From the NCBI RefSeq assembly GCF_014356525.2, contig NC_052516.1, positions 27,601,796 to 27,665,795 of the forward strand: a DNA stretch of 64,000 nucleotides. Direction: 5' to 3'. The DNA is from Nilaparvata lugens (Eukaryota > Arthropoda > Insecta > Hemiptera > Delphacidae). The translations under genes were made by a program, and so were the position numbers. Positions within the stretch are counted from its first letter, which is position 1. Each line of letters opens with the position of its first letter. The notes below the pieces were generated by a model. That model was not told the origin of the DNA, did not search any database, and worked only from the letters and a program-made list of their open reading frames with translations. Below are positions 34,739-47,654 of the stretch, piece by piece.

Positions 34739-35069
34739 GAAAAGTATGAAATTATTTAGAAATTCAATAGTTATATTGAGAAGTGTAGTTTCAAACTGCA
34801 GAAACTTATAATCATAAAAAAATCTCCTTTAAAAACAATTGTATAAATTCCAAATTGCATCCTTTAAGATGAATAATTTTTGTGAATATGAATTTGGAAA
34901 TAATCTAAATATTTGAACTATTTATGAGACAAGTTGCAAGTCAAAAACTGTAAGTTTTAAGTTGCTTAACTTTAATAGATTTACTCGGTAAATAGGCATA
35001 TTGATGAGTTTAATCAATGATCAAATTATGTTTTCTATTGATTTCATTCAAACCACTCTACTGTACCCT
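34739..35069. other. Downstream region of the extension ORF
   Basis: AT-rich, likely 3' UTR or intergenic; no clear AATAAA was picked out close to the stop. Confidence 0.4.
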
Positions 35070-35560
35070 AGTCAGTACTTGGCCTCAACAACACATCCTT
35101 TCCAACGATTCTGATCACAGCATCATTCTTATTTAGCGCAAATTTCTCATGTCTTTTCGGGCCTGGTTCCACCATCTTGTTTTAGGCCTTCCTTCCTATA
35201 GGATTGCCCCTCAGCACACTCTGCTTGTTAATGAGTCCCTTCTTTCCTTAAAACGTGCCCCATCCACTGCAACCTTCTGCTTTTAATCTCAACTATTTCT
35301 GGTTCACAGATGTAAATGAATTGGGAGTTGCATTTGTTTAAATTTCGTTTAATAATAATTATTTCTGGTTCCTTGAATAGCTGGCATATTTCACAGTTGT
35401 GTTTTATCCTCCTAACTCCATTCTTGGGCCAAAGATTTTTCCAAGTACCTTGTTTTCAAAAAAAAAAAAGATTTTTTCTTCTTTTTTGTACAGTATCCAT
35501 GTTTCTGAACCATATAGCAGTATGATGGTTTTGTATAGTCTTAGCTTTGATGTATGTGAG
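35070..35560 (-). pseudogene. Decayed LINE reverse-transcriptase C-terminus
   Basis: Read on the minus strand, pieces resemble the region after the RT domain: LLYGSETW near 35520-35500, RKIFGP near 35440, and LQWMGHVLRKE near 35260. Many stops and shifts. The YGSETW...GHVxR pattern is usual in arthropod LINE remnants. Confidence 0.65.
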
Positions 35561-35799
35561 AGGTGTCTTGAGCTAAGCAACTTATTGCATGCATAAAAGC
35601 TTCTATTTGCCTTTCATATTTTGTTAGTCACTTCCAGGTCTTCTAAGTTGATGTGTCACTTTCAAGTATGTGAAAGTATCTGCCTTTTACAGCAGCCGCG
35701 GTCATTCCTGCTCCAATTGTGTATATTAAAGTTGTTGCGGTTAAAAAACTCATAGTTGGATCTGTGTCCTCAATGCTGGTTCACCAACTGGCAATTCGG

Positions 35800-36240
35800 G
35801 ACCTCTTGTAGTGTCTTTTTAGAGGAAGAAATTTTGGATTTTTCGGTGGCAGCATGTTCTTCACAACCAAATGGGCAGGTCTGTTTTATTGCCTGGAATG
35901 GTCTTTTTGTGAGGAATAAATGTCAGATTGCGGCATAGATTTGCGCGGCAGCATATTATGCACAACCACATGTGCAGGTCTGCGTTATGACCTGCAAGGG
36001 TCTTTTCATCGTTTTGCAAGAAATAAATTATGTCAGATTTTTTGCGGGGCAGCATACTATTCACAACCACATGTGCAGGTCTGCTTTATGACCTGCAAGG
36101 GTCTTTTCATCGTTTCGCAAGGAATAAATTATGTCAGATGTTTTGCGGAGCAGGTTCTTCACAACCGAATGGGGCAGGTCTGCTTTTTGGCCGCAAGGGT
36201 ATTTTCGTTGTTTTGTGAGGAAGAAATGTCAATAATTGGG
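35800..36240 (+). repeat. Minisatellite, ~108-bp unit, four copies
   Basis: Unit: ggcagcat..ttcacaaccacatgtgcaggtctgctttatgacctgcaagggtcttttcatcg..aagaaataaattatgtcaga. The middle two copies are close to identical; the outer copies are diverged. Short open frames inside follow the repeat and are not considered genes. Confidence 0.88.
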
Positions 36241-36311
36241 TGAAAATTTACTCTAGCACCAGATTATCTACTTCCTTTACTCTATTTATCTATCTTGAAG
36301 CAAATAATAAA

Positions 36312-36449
36312 ATTAATTTGAAGGTCAAGTCATTTTATATCAATATTATTACTCTCCATCATCAAATCAAATAAATCCAAATTAATTTGAAGGTCAAGTA
36401 ATTTTATAACAATATTATTACTCTCCACCATCAAATCATATAAATCCAA
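36312..36449 (+). repeat. Two-copy tandem repeat, ~69 bp
   Basis: ttaatttgaaggtcaagt...actctccatcatcaaatca is repeated directly with a few substitutions. Confidence 0.85.
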
Positions 36450-39400
36450 ATTCCATACATGATTCCTTGACTGTTTAGAGTCTATTATTCAAATAATAAT
36501 ATTTCATTATATCATTTTTTTCTCTGAACCTTTTAATGTTGTTGGATTGAAGTTTGGAATATTTCTTGGATGGTTTCCTTAAATAATGATACATGCAAAA
36601 CTACTCATAGCATTTTATCAATGTTAATCTAATGTTTGCCATATTTACGGTAATAGTTATTGTCTTTCCATATATTATTAAATTTGGATGGAGTTTTTCC
36701 TGAATTGGTATAGATGTATTGTATTGGTATTATTGGTATAATGTTTCGTTGTCGGCTGTGATCTGTGTAATCATAAAATTAACATTGAGATCGTTTGATC
36801 GATTATTTGCTAGTGTTTTTACCAACAAATTTTTTGTTTCTTGATAATGAATCTGAATTAATTATTCTCATTTGAAGATCAGTTTTCAGTTTTTAATAGC
36901 AAATACGTTAATCTAGGATCCATAGGAGCACACATACTTATTACCTTATATCAATCATCTTTTTTTTCAAAATTTCAATTTAAATACATGAGAAGTTTTT
37001 CATTTTTTTAGATTTCTGAAAGTAGGAAGTCATGAAAAATAAATTATGCTCAATATTGTTGAAATTAGCCACTGTTCATAAAAATAATTGTAGGTCAATT
37101 TTTCGTAGTGTAAAGAAGAATTGTTAGATAGGGGTGCTAAAATTGATAATTTTCTGGTTACGGTATTTGTTCTGGTTGAAAGATTCGTAGATTTGAATTT
37201 GTTTAAGTATTCTTTGTAGAATTTATTTATCCAATAGCCGTTTTTACACTCACCGACACAACACCCAGACGTTTCTTAGATGATTCAAGGTAAAATATAA
37301 ATGAACTGTACTGTATCTATGAATAATGTATTATTAATCCTAAACCAATGAGAACAATAACTTAGCATGTATCGAGACATTATACTTCTAATGGTTCTTC
37401 TTATACTTCTAAGAATGGTAGGTAGCTCATTTTGCTATTCATAAACGAAGCTGATAAAGGTAATTTGAATTTGTAAAAATATCCTCCTCCGTTATGAACT
37501 GCGTGCTAACATTCACAAGAACTTCAACAAAGATATTTTCTCTCGATTTTTAAAATTAAATTTAAAAACATTTTGATCCACAGGAGATTTACATTACGGT
37601 GGCTTAACCCATTAATATTATTATTGATTTATCAATATCAATAATTTATAATAAATGAATATAATGATTTATATAAATATTTTTTTAGTATCAATTTATT
37701 CATCAATATTTATTATTTTTCATTCTTACAACTTACCCCAAAACTTATTCCTCACATTCCCATAGCCATGACTCTTATAGTCTCCGAGGACTTTATAAAG
37801 ATAGCTGATTTTTGAAATAGTAATTTAGGAATGCCACATTATTGGTAGGCTACTACTCCCTACTCCCTACTGTATTCAGTTTAATATTAACAAATCCAGG
37901 CTGCCATATTATTTAGTACATATTTGCTTTGTTAAAGCTTATTTAGTTCCTATTTTTTATTAGCAGCAACCGTTTTAGACATTTTATAAATTTAGCTTAT
38001 AATAATAGGTTGCTAACTTAGTTAGTAGGTTATTTAATATAAATGCGAAAACTTTAACAATTTATAATCTGTCTGATTGAATTGGATTGAACCAATTTCT
38101 ATTGAGTTAATCAAGTCAAACAACTGTTTCCATCATAAAAATTTAGTTGAAACAAATTGCTGATTTACGAATTTATTTTTGTAAAAAATTACATATTTTT
38201 AGGAAGACCCTTCAAAATGTTTATAATTTCAGGATATTTTCATATTTCCTCTTCTGCCATATTAAAGGTATAATCTTAGATGGGTTTGAAAGATATCAAA
38301 TCCTTTTAATATACCAATTGTCAACGCTGTTTTATTTTTTAAAGTTTTATAGCAGTCGTTGAAAAATGCTCATTTGATTTATTATAGATGAGTGTCATAT
38401 TACATAGTCATAATACTAAAATGTATCATATGCCATAAGTCGAAATTAATGATAGCGTAGTCGTCCTAACCGTTATACTGGACTAATTTGTATAATAATG
38501 AATGATTCTCAATAATGCTAAAAACTTGTTCTACTATTATTAATAATGCACACCATGACAAAATCTCAGGCTATATCATCATCTCATCTTAATAAAATCT
38601 TGTACTTTAATGAAAGTCGTTAGGGATTTCTAGATTCTTTCAAACTTAACATCTCTTAGTAGATAAAAATAAAGGCTTTTCCCTTCATTATTATAATGTC
38701 TTCTTTTAATCTTCCTTCACTTGTTAGATTATAATAGTAACAAAATTATCCTATTTTTATATAACTTGTTGCTAAGATATTTTTATATATAATTTTTTTG
38801 AAATGATAACCTTGTGTGTTTCAATTCTTTTACAGATTATGGAATTGTCCGAAAATGTAATTTTTTCACGTAAATTCCAATTTATTATAAAATTAAATTC
38901 ATCTAGATGCTAATTTTTGTTGATTATGATTGGAACAAAAATTGAATTTCTGAGTTATTCGAATGTATTGTAAAATAATTGAATTGTCGCCCTGAAAGAA
39001 TTGAACTTCCGAGCTTTATATAATTATAATGATACTGTTACAAACAACCAAAGAATTGGTACAACTATATAATAATATACTAAAAACAATATTATATTTT
39101 GTGGTTGTGTGTAGCTAAAATTGTAACATTGTGTAATATATAAAATTCATATCTTATTTGTATCATATCATAATATACTAATGCACAGTAGAACCTTGAT
39201 ATTCCGGATAAATTTGATCTAAAAATATTATCAAGTTTCAAAGTAAAGCCTTTTGAAGATGATGAAATTATTGATTATTGCACTGTATAAAGAACATTGT
39301 GTGCTACATGAGAAAATAAACTTATGTCTAACAAAAGCTCTTGATGAGGAATTCATACATTATTTGAATTATTTTTATAATATAGCATATTAATTCGTCA

Positions 39401-39584
39401 GTTATAATTGGATTCAAGTATAGAAAATGAACATTTCATGATCATTTTGTTTGAACATTTTTCATGATTTTTATCCGTGATGTGATGAAAACCTTTCACT
39501 TTTTTGTAAGTTTTTCAAGACGTAATAAATCAATAACTCTTGTTTTTGTGATAAAATTAAAATTACAGGTTTTATTGCTCTACC
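36450..39584. other. 3.1 kb of AT-rich DNA without recognised genes
   Basis: Open frames are short and of biased composition; I saw no splice-supported exon, TIR pair or tandem array. Confidence 0.5.
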
Positions 39585-40652
39585 TATGCCCAGTTGCAGA
39601 GTCGCTACATAAAGTCACCCATAGTTAACAAAGTCATTAGTTAATAACTCGCCCATAAATAGATGTTCGTTGCAGAGTCGTTTGCCAGACCCCTTTTAAC
39701 TATGGCTCTGATAAGCCAAACAAATAAGTCACACTGTTGCTCATACCACTTTTTGCGTGGTGTGCTTCTATCCAACTAATGTATTGGCAACGGGGAGTGA
39801 ATCACTGTGAACAGTTCTTCCAAACCTCCAGTCGGATGACGTCATAACATGGCGCTTATTTATCACAAAACTGCTGTCTGCTTATTGTGTTGTTTATGTT
39901 TTGAGGTTCCGAATCAAGATCGTAAACTGCAGACTTATTTGTAATTATTTTCAGTTAGCTTGATTTTTTGATAGCTGAATGAATGAATTAAGTAAAATAA
40001 AATTAGAGGTAGAAGTAAAATAAGTAACTAATAAGTAAATAATAAGTATTTATTATTGTATAATATTAATAAAAAAAATTTACCAGAATTATTTCATTGC
40101 CTTCTGGCATTTTGATATATCTTGGCAAAGCAGCCAATTTACAAGATATATTTCTAATGACTCTGCATACGGTGCTTATTATTAAAGTTAATAATAATTT
40201 ATTCAAATTTATTGAAAATTATATTACATCTTCGTTCAAGCTACTTGAATAGTCAATATTTTATTCAGTTTATTTACACTTTATCTACAGTTCCAAATAG
40301 TTAACGTTATTATAATGTAATGTTTTCGGGCCATTTTCGTCTGTCTTTTAAAACATGCAAACAAGTCAACATTACCTTAAAATACACTTGGCGCGAATAT
40401 ATAGTAGTTTTATAAGACGATTTTGGGCATTTAAATAAAGAGCACTTTTAGTTATTGGTAGCCTCAGATGACGTCATCTGCCTGGAGGTTTTTCGTCTCT
40501 GCAACGGAAAAACCTGTTTGTTGGCGCGTTGTTACCTATCGGCAGGGCAATAGCTAACAAAACGTCTCTGCAACGAAATTGGCCTGTTAAATTGTTAAGT
40601 CCGCGCTGTTAACTATGGGCGACGTTATTTGTCGACTCTGCAACCGGGCATA
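39585..40652. mobile_element. 1.07-kb TIR element, non-autonomous
   Basis: The ends read TATGCCCAGTTGCAGAGTCG and, inverted, TATGCCCGGTTGCAGAGTCG, with similarity for ~45 bp (…cccatagttaac). A second inverted pair lies inside (acctccagtcggatgacgtca near 39825; tgacgtcatctgcctggaggt near 40470). No transposase is encoded. Confidence 0.82.
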
Positions 40653-41540
40653 AGTACTGTACCTAAGAACCTGTAATTCTCACTGAGATTAATAACATTT
40701 ACTCAATTGTAATTTGTTACTTGTGTCAACCATATACTCGTAATTGAATTTTCACCTCACAAATAAATACAATTGTTGAACCACTTTACACCTGATGCAA
40801 TTTGAGTGAATGCAAATTAAGTGGTATTTTATAATTGGGGGGACTTCTGTGCAGCCTATTTTTTTAATGTATTGTTCTTCATTCATTCTATTGTTGAATT
40901 CTCACTTCTCCAACAATCTGTTGAGTTTGATATTGTGATCTGTTACTTTTTGCTATAATCAAACTTTGTATTATATTATTTTTTGGGATCATTTGAAGAA
41001 GAGCCCTACCAGAGCAGAACAGAGTCATAACCGACGAATTTATTTATATTTATCTGAATTATATACTCGCTCGCTAGAGAGCGTCCCTGGATAACCATGA
41101 ATCCAGAGATTTCCTCGTGGTATGCCAACTATACTTACCGGCTTATAAAATGAGGGTTTTTTGACAGGGCTATTCTTGAAATGATCCCAAGTTCGATTAT
41201 AGAAACATTTCAACTGTGATTTATAGGTTAATTTTAATATGTTACTTAGTACTGCTTAGTTGAAACTGTTAAATTGCAAATTTATTGAGTTATCCTTCAG
41301 TTAATTGAGATTTGTAGTTTTTTATATTAAATTTTAATACTTAAAATAAGAGGTCTTTTTCGTTGACTTGCCCATCCTTGAAATTTTAGAGTAAAATTTG
41401 ATGATGATGAAAGCACAGCGTTTTACCTACCATAAACGTATGTTTTTCTGAACGATGAGGTATTATCTGTACGTATCTTCACTTTACTTATCAGCTACGT
41501 AAGGTAATCTCAGGATTTACCAAGGTCCTTACCCAGAACC
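40653..41540. other. Spacer before the satellite
   Basis: AT-rich; nothing recognised. Confidence 0.4.
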
Positions 41541-41544
41541 CAGC

Positions 41545-43070
41545 TATCTCGACACTAACCATCGTGCGTTTTGGAACAGAAACAGTAAAAAAAGAATCTC
41601 AGATTTGGCTGAAATTTGCACCATAGATGAAGCTTTACCTGAGAAATGTCGGAGCCAAATTTGGCACCACTAGCTACTATACAGAGTGAGCTATGCAGCT
41701 CCAAACATAAAATTTGCGAATTTTTAAACGGCCATATCTAATGAACGGTAAGGAATTTTGCAAATCGGATTCCAGATTCGTGTTCCTCGCATCAAAGAGC
41801 ATAAGGTCACGAAGTTTGAGCGATTTCTATTTTTCACAAAAAATAAGAAAAACCATGGACTATAACCATTGTGCGTTTTGGAACAAAAACAGTAAAAAAA
41901 GAATTTCAGATTTGGCTGAAATTTGCACCATAGATAAAGCTTTACCTGAGAAATGTCGGAGTCAAATTTAGCACCCCTAGATACTATACAGAGTGTGTAG
42001 CTATGCAGCTTCAAACATAAAATTTGCGAATTTTTAAACGGCCATATCTAATGAACGATAAGGAATTTTGCAAATCATCGGATTCCAGATTCGTGTTCCT
42101 TGCATTAAAGAGCATAAGGTCACGAAGTTTGAGCGATTTCCATTTTTACAAAAAAAAGAAAAACCATGGACTAACCATCTTGCGTTTTGGAACAGAAACA
42201 TTAAAAAAAGAATTTCAGATTTGGCTGAAATTTGCACCATAGATGAAGCTTTACCTGAGAAATGTCGGAGCCAAATTTGGCACCACTAGCTACTATACAG
42301 AGTGAGCTATGCAGCTTCAAACATAAAATTTGCGAATTTTTAAACGGCCATATCTAATGAACGGTAAGGAATTTTGCAAATCGGATTCAGATTCGTGTTC
42401 CTTGCATCAAAAAGCATAATGTCACGAAGTTTGAGCGATTTCTATTTTTCACAAAAAATAAGAAAAACCATGGACTATAACCATTGTGCGTTTTGGAACA
42501 AAAACAGTAGAAAAAAAGAATTTCAGATTTGGCTGAAATTTGCATCATAGATAAAGCTTTACCTGAGAAATGTCGGAGTCAAATTTAGCACCCCTAGATA
42601 CTATACAGAGTGTGTAGCTATGCAGCTTCAAACATAAAATTTGCGAATTTTTAAACGGCCATATCTAATGAACGATAAGGAATTTTGCAAATCATCGGAT
42701 TCCAGATTCGTGTTCCTTGCATTAAAGAGCATAAGGTCACGAAGTTTGAGCGATTTCCATTTTTACAAAAAAAAGAAAAACCATGGACTAACCATCGTGT
42801 GTTTTGGAATAGAAACTGTAAAAAAAAAAGAATCTCAGATTTGGCTGAAATTTGTACCATAGATGAAGCTTCACCTGAGAAATGTCGTAGCCAAATTTAG
42901 CATCCCTAGTTACTATACAGGGTGAACTATGCAGCTTGAAACATAAAATTTGCGAATTTTTGGAACGGCCATATCCAATGAACAGTAAGGAATTTTGCAA
43001 ATCGGATTCCAGATTCGTGTTCCACGCATCAAAGAGCATAAGGTCACGAAGTTTGAGCGAATTCAATGCT
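41545..43070 (+). repeat. Satellite array, ~308-bp unit, five copies in AB dimers
   Basis: The marker cagcttcaaacataaaatttg appears near 41695, 42006, 42312, 42622 and 42929 (spacing 306-311 bp). Units at 42024 and 42641 share private features (aaatcatcgg, cattaaagagc, a shortened A-run) that the intervening units lack, so the repeat alternates A and B with a ~617-bp dimer. Short ORFs recurring here follow the repeat and are not genes. Confidence 0.93.
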
Positions 43071-43109
43071 CTACAAACCTACGATAAGCATCAGTTTTTA
43101 TTACGCATT

Positions 43110-43985
43110 GTTGGTGAGGTATGAGCCCTGAAAGAGCAAAAAATTAGATTAAAACCAGTTATTTCAACAATTACACACCTTCAAGAGCGAATATCTCGGG
43201 AACTGTTTGGAATATCACAAAATTCCACTGAACAAAAAGTGTAGAGAATTTATCAAGCTTCATTTTTGAATAATTAGTTTAACGGTTGAACGCATTGTTC
43301 TCAAGATATAAGCGTGGAAGCAAAACGCTGAAAAATGCTACTTTTAAACCAACCTCATCCCCTTAGCACATGAGTTAGGAATGGGGACTTTTGATTCTCC
43401 TCCTAACAAGTCTCAACAAAGCTGCAAAGTAAAAAATTTTGTTTAAAACATTCCCTCCAAATTCCGTTGTCAATTGGTCTTTTGTTGCAAAAATGGAGAT
43501 TTCACACTCAACACTAAAGCTGTTGCAAAATGTGTAGGGAAATTCATAAAAGCGTGAAATTATATATCAAAATGAAGAGAATTTAATGTCTTATTAGCTC
43601 ATAATCAGCATGGAATTTTCCCGTCGATTTTTAAAAAGTTATAAGAGCAAAAATAGAAACAATATGGTGGCAGACGTGTTTTTTTTAAATATCACAACTT
43701 TAAGAGCGGATAAATTGTAAACTAGAGGAGATATAAGTTGTAGAATGAATATTGTAGGAAATTATGTAAGCATTAATTTGTTATATGACAATCAGGTCCT
43801 TAGAATACATAGTTTTTTTAGTTTTATGCGAGAAACCATAAAATGGTACCTTTAAACCACCTCCACCCCCTTAGCACAGTGGGTAGGGGTGGGGACTTTT
43901 GATATGTTTACCTCCTTCTACCCTTAACAGAACTGCGGGGTCTAAAATTGTCTTCCCAACTTTTCCCCCTATAACCTTTCCTTGA
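43110..43985 (+). repeat. Diverged tandem-like block
   Basis: Similar strings recur about 500 bp apart: ccccttagcacatgagttaggaatgggg near 43370 and ccccttagcacagtgggtaggggtgggg near 43870, each followed by acttttgat. Probably two old units of another satellite-like repeat. Confidence 0.5.
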
Positions 43986-44064
43986 CTGGACTATTAGTAT
44001 ATGTTAAAATTGAACTTCAAAAGTTTAAGGTGGCTGGATTTCAACCCTCTTAGTTTAAATATTA

Positions 44065-44554
44065 AAAAAAAACAAAGTATACTGCTTTTTCAAGGAGTAT
44101 TGCTGGAAGAGAAGAAACGAACTGTGTACTTAAACTGCACATTAATTGTGAGAATTTTAACAATAATTTAGCTACATGTAACTACCCTGAAATAGAAAAA
44201 ACCAGCCACATCAAATACCTAGGTATAATTATTGATGAAGGATTTAAATGGAAAAGACACATTGATTATTATTTGTGTGAGCGATTAAAGTTTGTATCCT
44301 ATAACTTCTATAAATTGCGAACCATAACTCCAGATACCAATGTTAAAAATGGTTTACTTGGCAATTGTACAGTCCTTACTGCAATATGGATTAGTGGTTT
44401 GGGGGGAGCATTCAACTCTCATCTATTATCTCTATTTGTAATACAAAAAATGATTATAAAAACAATACTAAATAGACCCATGATATACCCTTATATTCAA
44501 GCCTTCATTGAAATTAAAGTGATGACAATCCGCCAGCTGTACGGTATGTATTAA
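44065..44554 (+). pseudogene. LINE reverse-transcriptase fragment (thumb region)
   Basis: The frame contains IKYLGIIIDEGFKWKRHIDY, the YLGxxxDxxLxWxxHI motif that follows the RT palm, then a degenerate C-terminal part with VIQKMIIKTIL and MTIRQLYGMY ending at 44552-44554. The catalytic FADD box is not present. Plus strand, 5'-truncated. Confidence 0.75.
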
Positions 44555-44847
44555 ACGTCTTAAAATACTTTCAGAGTGACAAAAATTTTCTTATAGGAAT
44601 TGCGATTTGCCAAGGTTTTTATTTAAATTTGAATATTTGTGTTTTTTTCGCATAGGAATTACGATTTACCAGAATTTTTTATTTTCAATTTAAATATTTT
44701 GTCTTTTTTTTGTTTATATAAGAATATTATGATTTTTCCCTCTTCCTATAATTTCCCATGTAATGCGTTCTATATACCCTGTTTACACTGTATTTATGAA
44801 TCACCATATATATCTATGAATAATAGAGTACCATAGTTATATAGTGT

Positions 44848-45630
44848 ACTAGCCGTCAGGCTCGCTTCGCTCGCCATATCCGTCTAGCCAGGGAGCTCCG
44901 CCCCCTGTACCCCCGACTGGATCGTCCAAAAATGAGATCAGCGGGCTCGCTTCGCTCGCCTGCATGTAGTCCTCAGCGGAATCTCTGTACCGAATTTGAA
45001 CGTATTAAGTTATGTCAATTTGATCTCGAAAAACACCTGTTACCATATTCTTCAACAAAATTCTTCCACCTCAGCTAAACCTGTGTACTGAATTTTTCTA
45101 AATATATTTCCATCAATTATTGAAAAAGTTGAGGAAACGCAGAAAAGCTGAGAAAACGCTAATTTTGGCTAACTGGATAAATTGGTATTTAGGAGGTCCT
45201 GGATAAATGCATTTCAATCTTCAACTTGGTGCCAACCTAACAAAGTCAACTCAACTTAATGTCAACCTGACAAAATTTTCAATTTAGTCACCAGAACAAC
45301 TGTTTCGAAGAGGTACTCTCTCTAGATTATTAATATTACATATTAACATATGGTATGGACATTTAAATAAAATTATAATTTTAAGATATTGGAATAAGAA
45401 GAATATACATGCTAAAAGAACTTTAAACCCTTAAAAACCACCCATAGAGTTAAAATATCGCTAAAAGATTTCTTAGTGCGCATCTAAAGGGCCAACTGAA
45501 TATACCTACCAAATTTGAACGTTTTTGGTCCGGTAGATTTTTAGTTCTGCGAGTGAGTGAGTGAGTGAGTCAGTCAATCAGTCAGTCAGTCAGTCAGTGT
45601 CATTTCGCTTTTATATAAATAGATAAGATA
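44848..45630 (+). repeat. Dispersed repeat R1 (CTAGCCGTCAGGCTCGC head, GAGT/CAGT tail), copy 1
   Basis: It starts with actagccgtcaggctcgcttcgctcgcc and a GC-rich hairpin-prone segment (agctccgccccctg). An AT-rich body follows (gccaacctaacaaagtcaactcaac; ccaaatttgaacgtttttggtccggtagattt), ending in gagt and cagt microsatellite then catttcgcttttata. Three copies occur in the window. Confidence 0.85.
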
Positions 45631-45699
45631 CTCGAGAGAATAATTTTGTATTTTGTTGTGAATTTTGTTTCGATTCTTCGTTTCATTATTTTCTATTCT

Positions 45700-46030
45700 T
45701 TTTATATATTTGTTTCTGTGCTAAATCAGGTTAAGCGTATTATAATTTTATCTCCTACTCCCACTGGCGAACAAGAGTCATCTTATGCCAGTGGTTTTTT
45801 CACTCACCGTTTATTATAATTACATTTTGGTTGGACTGTACTGTCATGTTGAGCTTTGTTTGATTCATGTATAATTATGTATTTATGAGTGTGAAATAAA
45901 TAAATTTGAAATTTGATTGATGAGAGCAATCGTTAGTTAATAGTTGTACAAACCCACATACGGTCAACGAGTCGAGGCTCCAGTTACCAGCAAGAACTCA
46001 CTACGCTGGTTCAAATACTGCCAATAGAAT
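45700..46030 (+). repeat. LINE-tail-like repeat, copy 1
   Basis: Sequence from gctaaatcaggttaagcgtat to cgctggttcaaatactgcc, including gtgtgaaataaataaatttgaaatttga. It recurs inside both units of the duplication at 47655-50020 (48150-48470 and 49335-49655). Confidence 0.8.
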
Positions 46031-46753
46031 TAATTGACCGAACGAAGTGAGGTCTAAGATTCAAGTTGACGGTTTGGAATTTCTCTTAATGTTTAAATGT
46101 TTATGTGTTGCGCATTTACGGCGAAACGCGGTAATAGATTTTCATGAAATTTGACAGGTACGTTCCTTTTTAAATTGCGCGTCGACGTATACAGGGTGAT
46201 TCATAATAATGGTAGAATAATTTAATACGTGATAGTAGAGGTAAAAATAAGAAATAAAAAAAATACGAAAAACACAGACTTCTACGTTTGATGCCCAATA
46301 ACTTTCTTTAATGACCAGTAAACAAATCATTTTTCGCAATAAAAATTGTAGAGAATTTAATTCTGGAAAGAATGATGTAAGCTGTGTGAACTAAATTTAA
46401 ATAAAAGTTGGATAAAATGTATTCTTATGTAGTACATTACACCACAAAAATTTGCTGTTTTATGAGAAGAGAGCTAATAACTTAACTCATAAGTTGTAGC
46501 TGATTGCAAATAATGTATTTCACCAGAGGAACTGAATTCCGGTCGAAATCTTTCACCATGTATAGCTCGCTAATGAAGCGTTTATGGATATATGTTTATA
46601 AGTACTTTTTTTCTTATTTTTACCTCTACTATCACGTATTAAATTATTCTACCATAATTATGAATCACCCTATATACAAGGTTTTTGGAAATTTTGCATT
46701 TCAAGGATAATATAAAAGGAAAAAGGAGCCTCCTTCATACGCCAATATTAGAG
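46031..46753. repeat. Dispersed repeat split by a TA-flanked MITE
   Basis: The left part (gaccgaacgaagtgaggtctaag...gcgcgtcgacgta) and right part (tacaaggtttttggaaattttgc...catacgccaatattag) flank the MITE at 46190-46672 and appear to be one older repeat. Confidence 0.6.
46190..46672. mobile_element. Mariner-type MITE
   Basis: ~62-bp TIRs beginning CAGGGTGATTCATAATAATG and inverted at the right end; TA at both flanks. The interior is non-coding. Confidence 0.88.
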
Positions 46754-47440
46754 TACTAGCCGTCAAGCTCGCTTCGCTCGCCATATCCGTCTAGCCAGGG
46801 GGCTCCGCCCCCTGGACCCCTGACTGGATCGTTCAAGAATGAAATCAGCAGGCTCGCTTCGCTCACCTGCATTTTTCATTTGAGCATTTTTATCATATGT
46901 TAGGACAATCCAGTCGGGGGTCCAGACTAAACGGATATGGCGAGCGAATCGAGCCTGACTGCTAGTAATATAATATTCCCAGGATTGAAGTAGCAGTGCC
47001 CAATCAATTTTTCCGCGATAAATGCATTTAAATCTTCAACTTGGTGCCAACCTAACAAAGACAACTCAACTTAATGCCAACCTGACAAAATTATTAATTT
47101 AGTTGCCAGTTAACAACTGTTTCGAAGAGGTACTCTATCTAGATTATAGTTCTATAGTAACATATGATATGGAAATTTCAATTATAATTAAGAGATTGGG
47201 AGAAGAAGAATATACATGCTAAAAGACGAACTTTAAACCCTTAAAAACAACCCTTAGAGTTAAAATATTGCCAAAAGATTTCTTAGTGCGCCTCTAAAGG
47301 GCCAACTGAACATACCTACCAAATTTGAACGTTTTTGGTCCGGTAGATTTCTAGTTATGCGAGTGAGTGAGTAAGTGAGTGAGTGAGTGAATCAGTCAGT
47401 CAGTGAGTGAGTGAGTGCCATTTCGCTTTTATATATTAGA
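46754..47440 (+). repeat. Dispersed repeat R1, copy 2
   Basis: Same family as 44848-45630. In this copy the head (46754-46970) is clearly an inverted repeat: ctagccgtcaagctcgcttcgctcgccatatccg... is answered by ...cggatatggcgagcgaatcgagcctgactgctag. Confidence 0.88.
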
Positions 47441-47654
47441 AGTAAAAATCAGACTATAAAATAATTCATCATAAATCAGCTGACAAGTGATTACACAGAT
47501 GTGTGGAGAAGCGAGTCTATTACTGTATTTGTATAAGGTCTATAGTTTCAATCAAAGACATTAAAGAGGTATCTTTAAGCTGGGTTTACACCAAAGTTAT
47601 TAACAAAATGGTTATAACTTAATCCTTATAGATTCTATTAGATTGAACGGAAGT

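Noticed and set aside
36450..39584. Several 60-70-codon ORFs
   Set aside because: No homology, biased AT composition, no splice-site support; expected by chance.
41545..43070. Regular spacing suggestive of a CRISPR array
   Set aside because: Units are ~308 bp and contiguous with no short repeat/spacer structure, and the DNA is eukaryotic.
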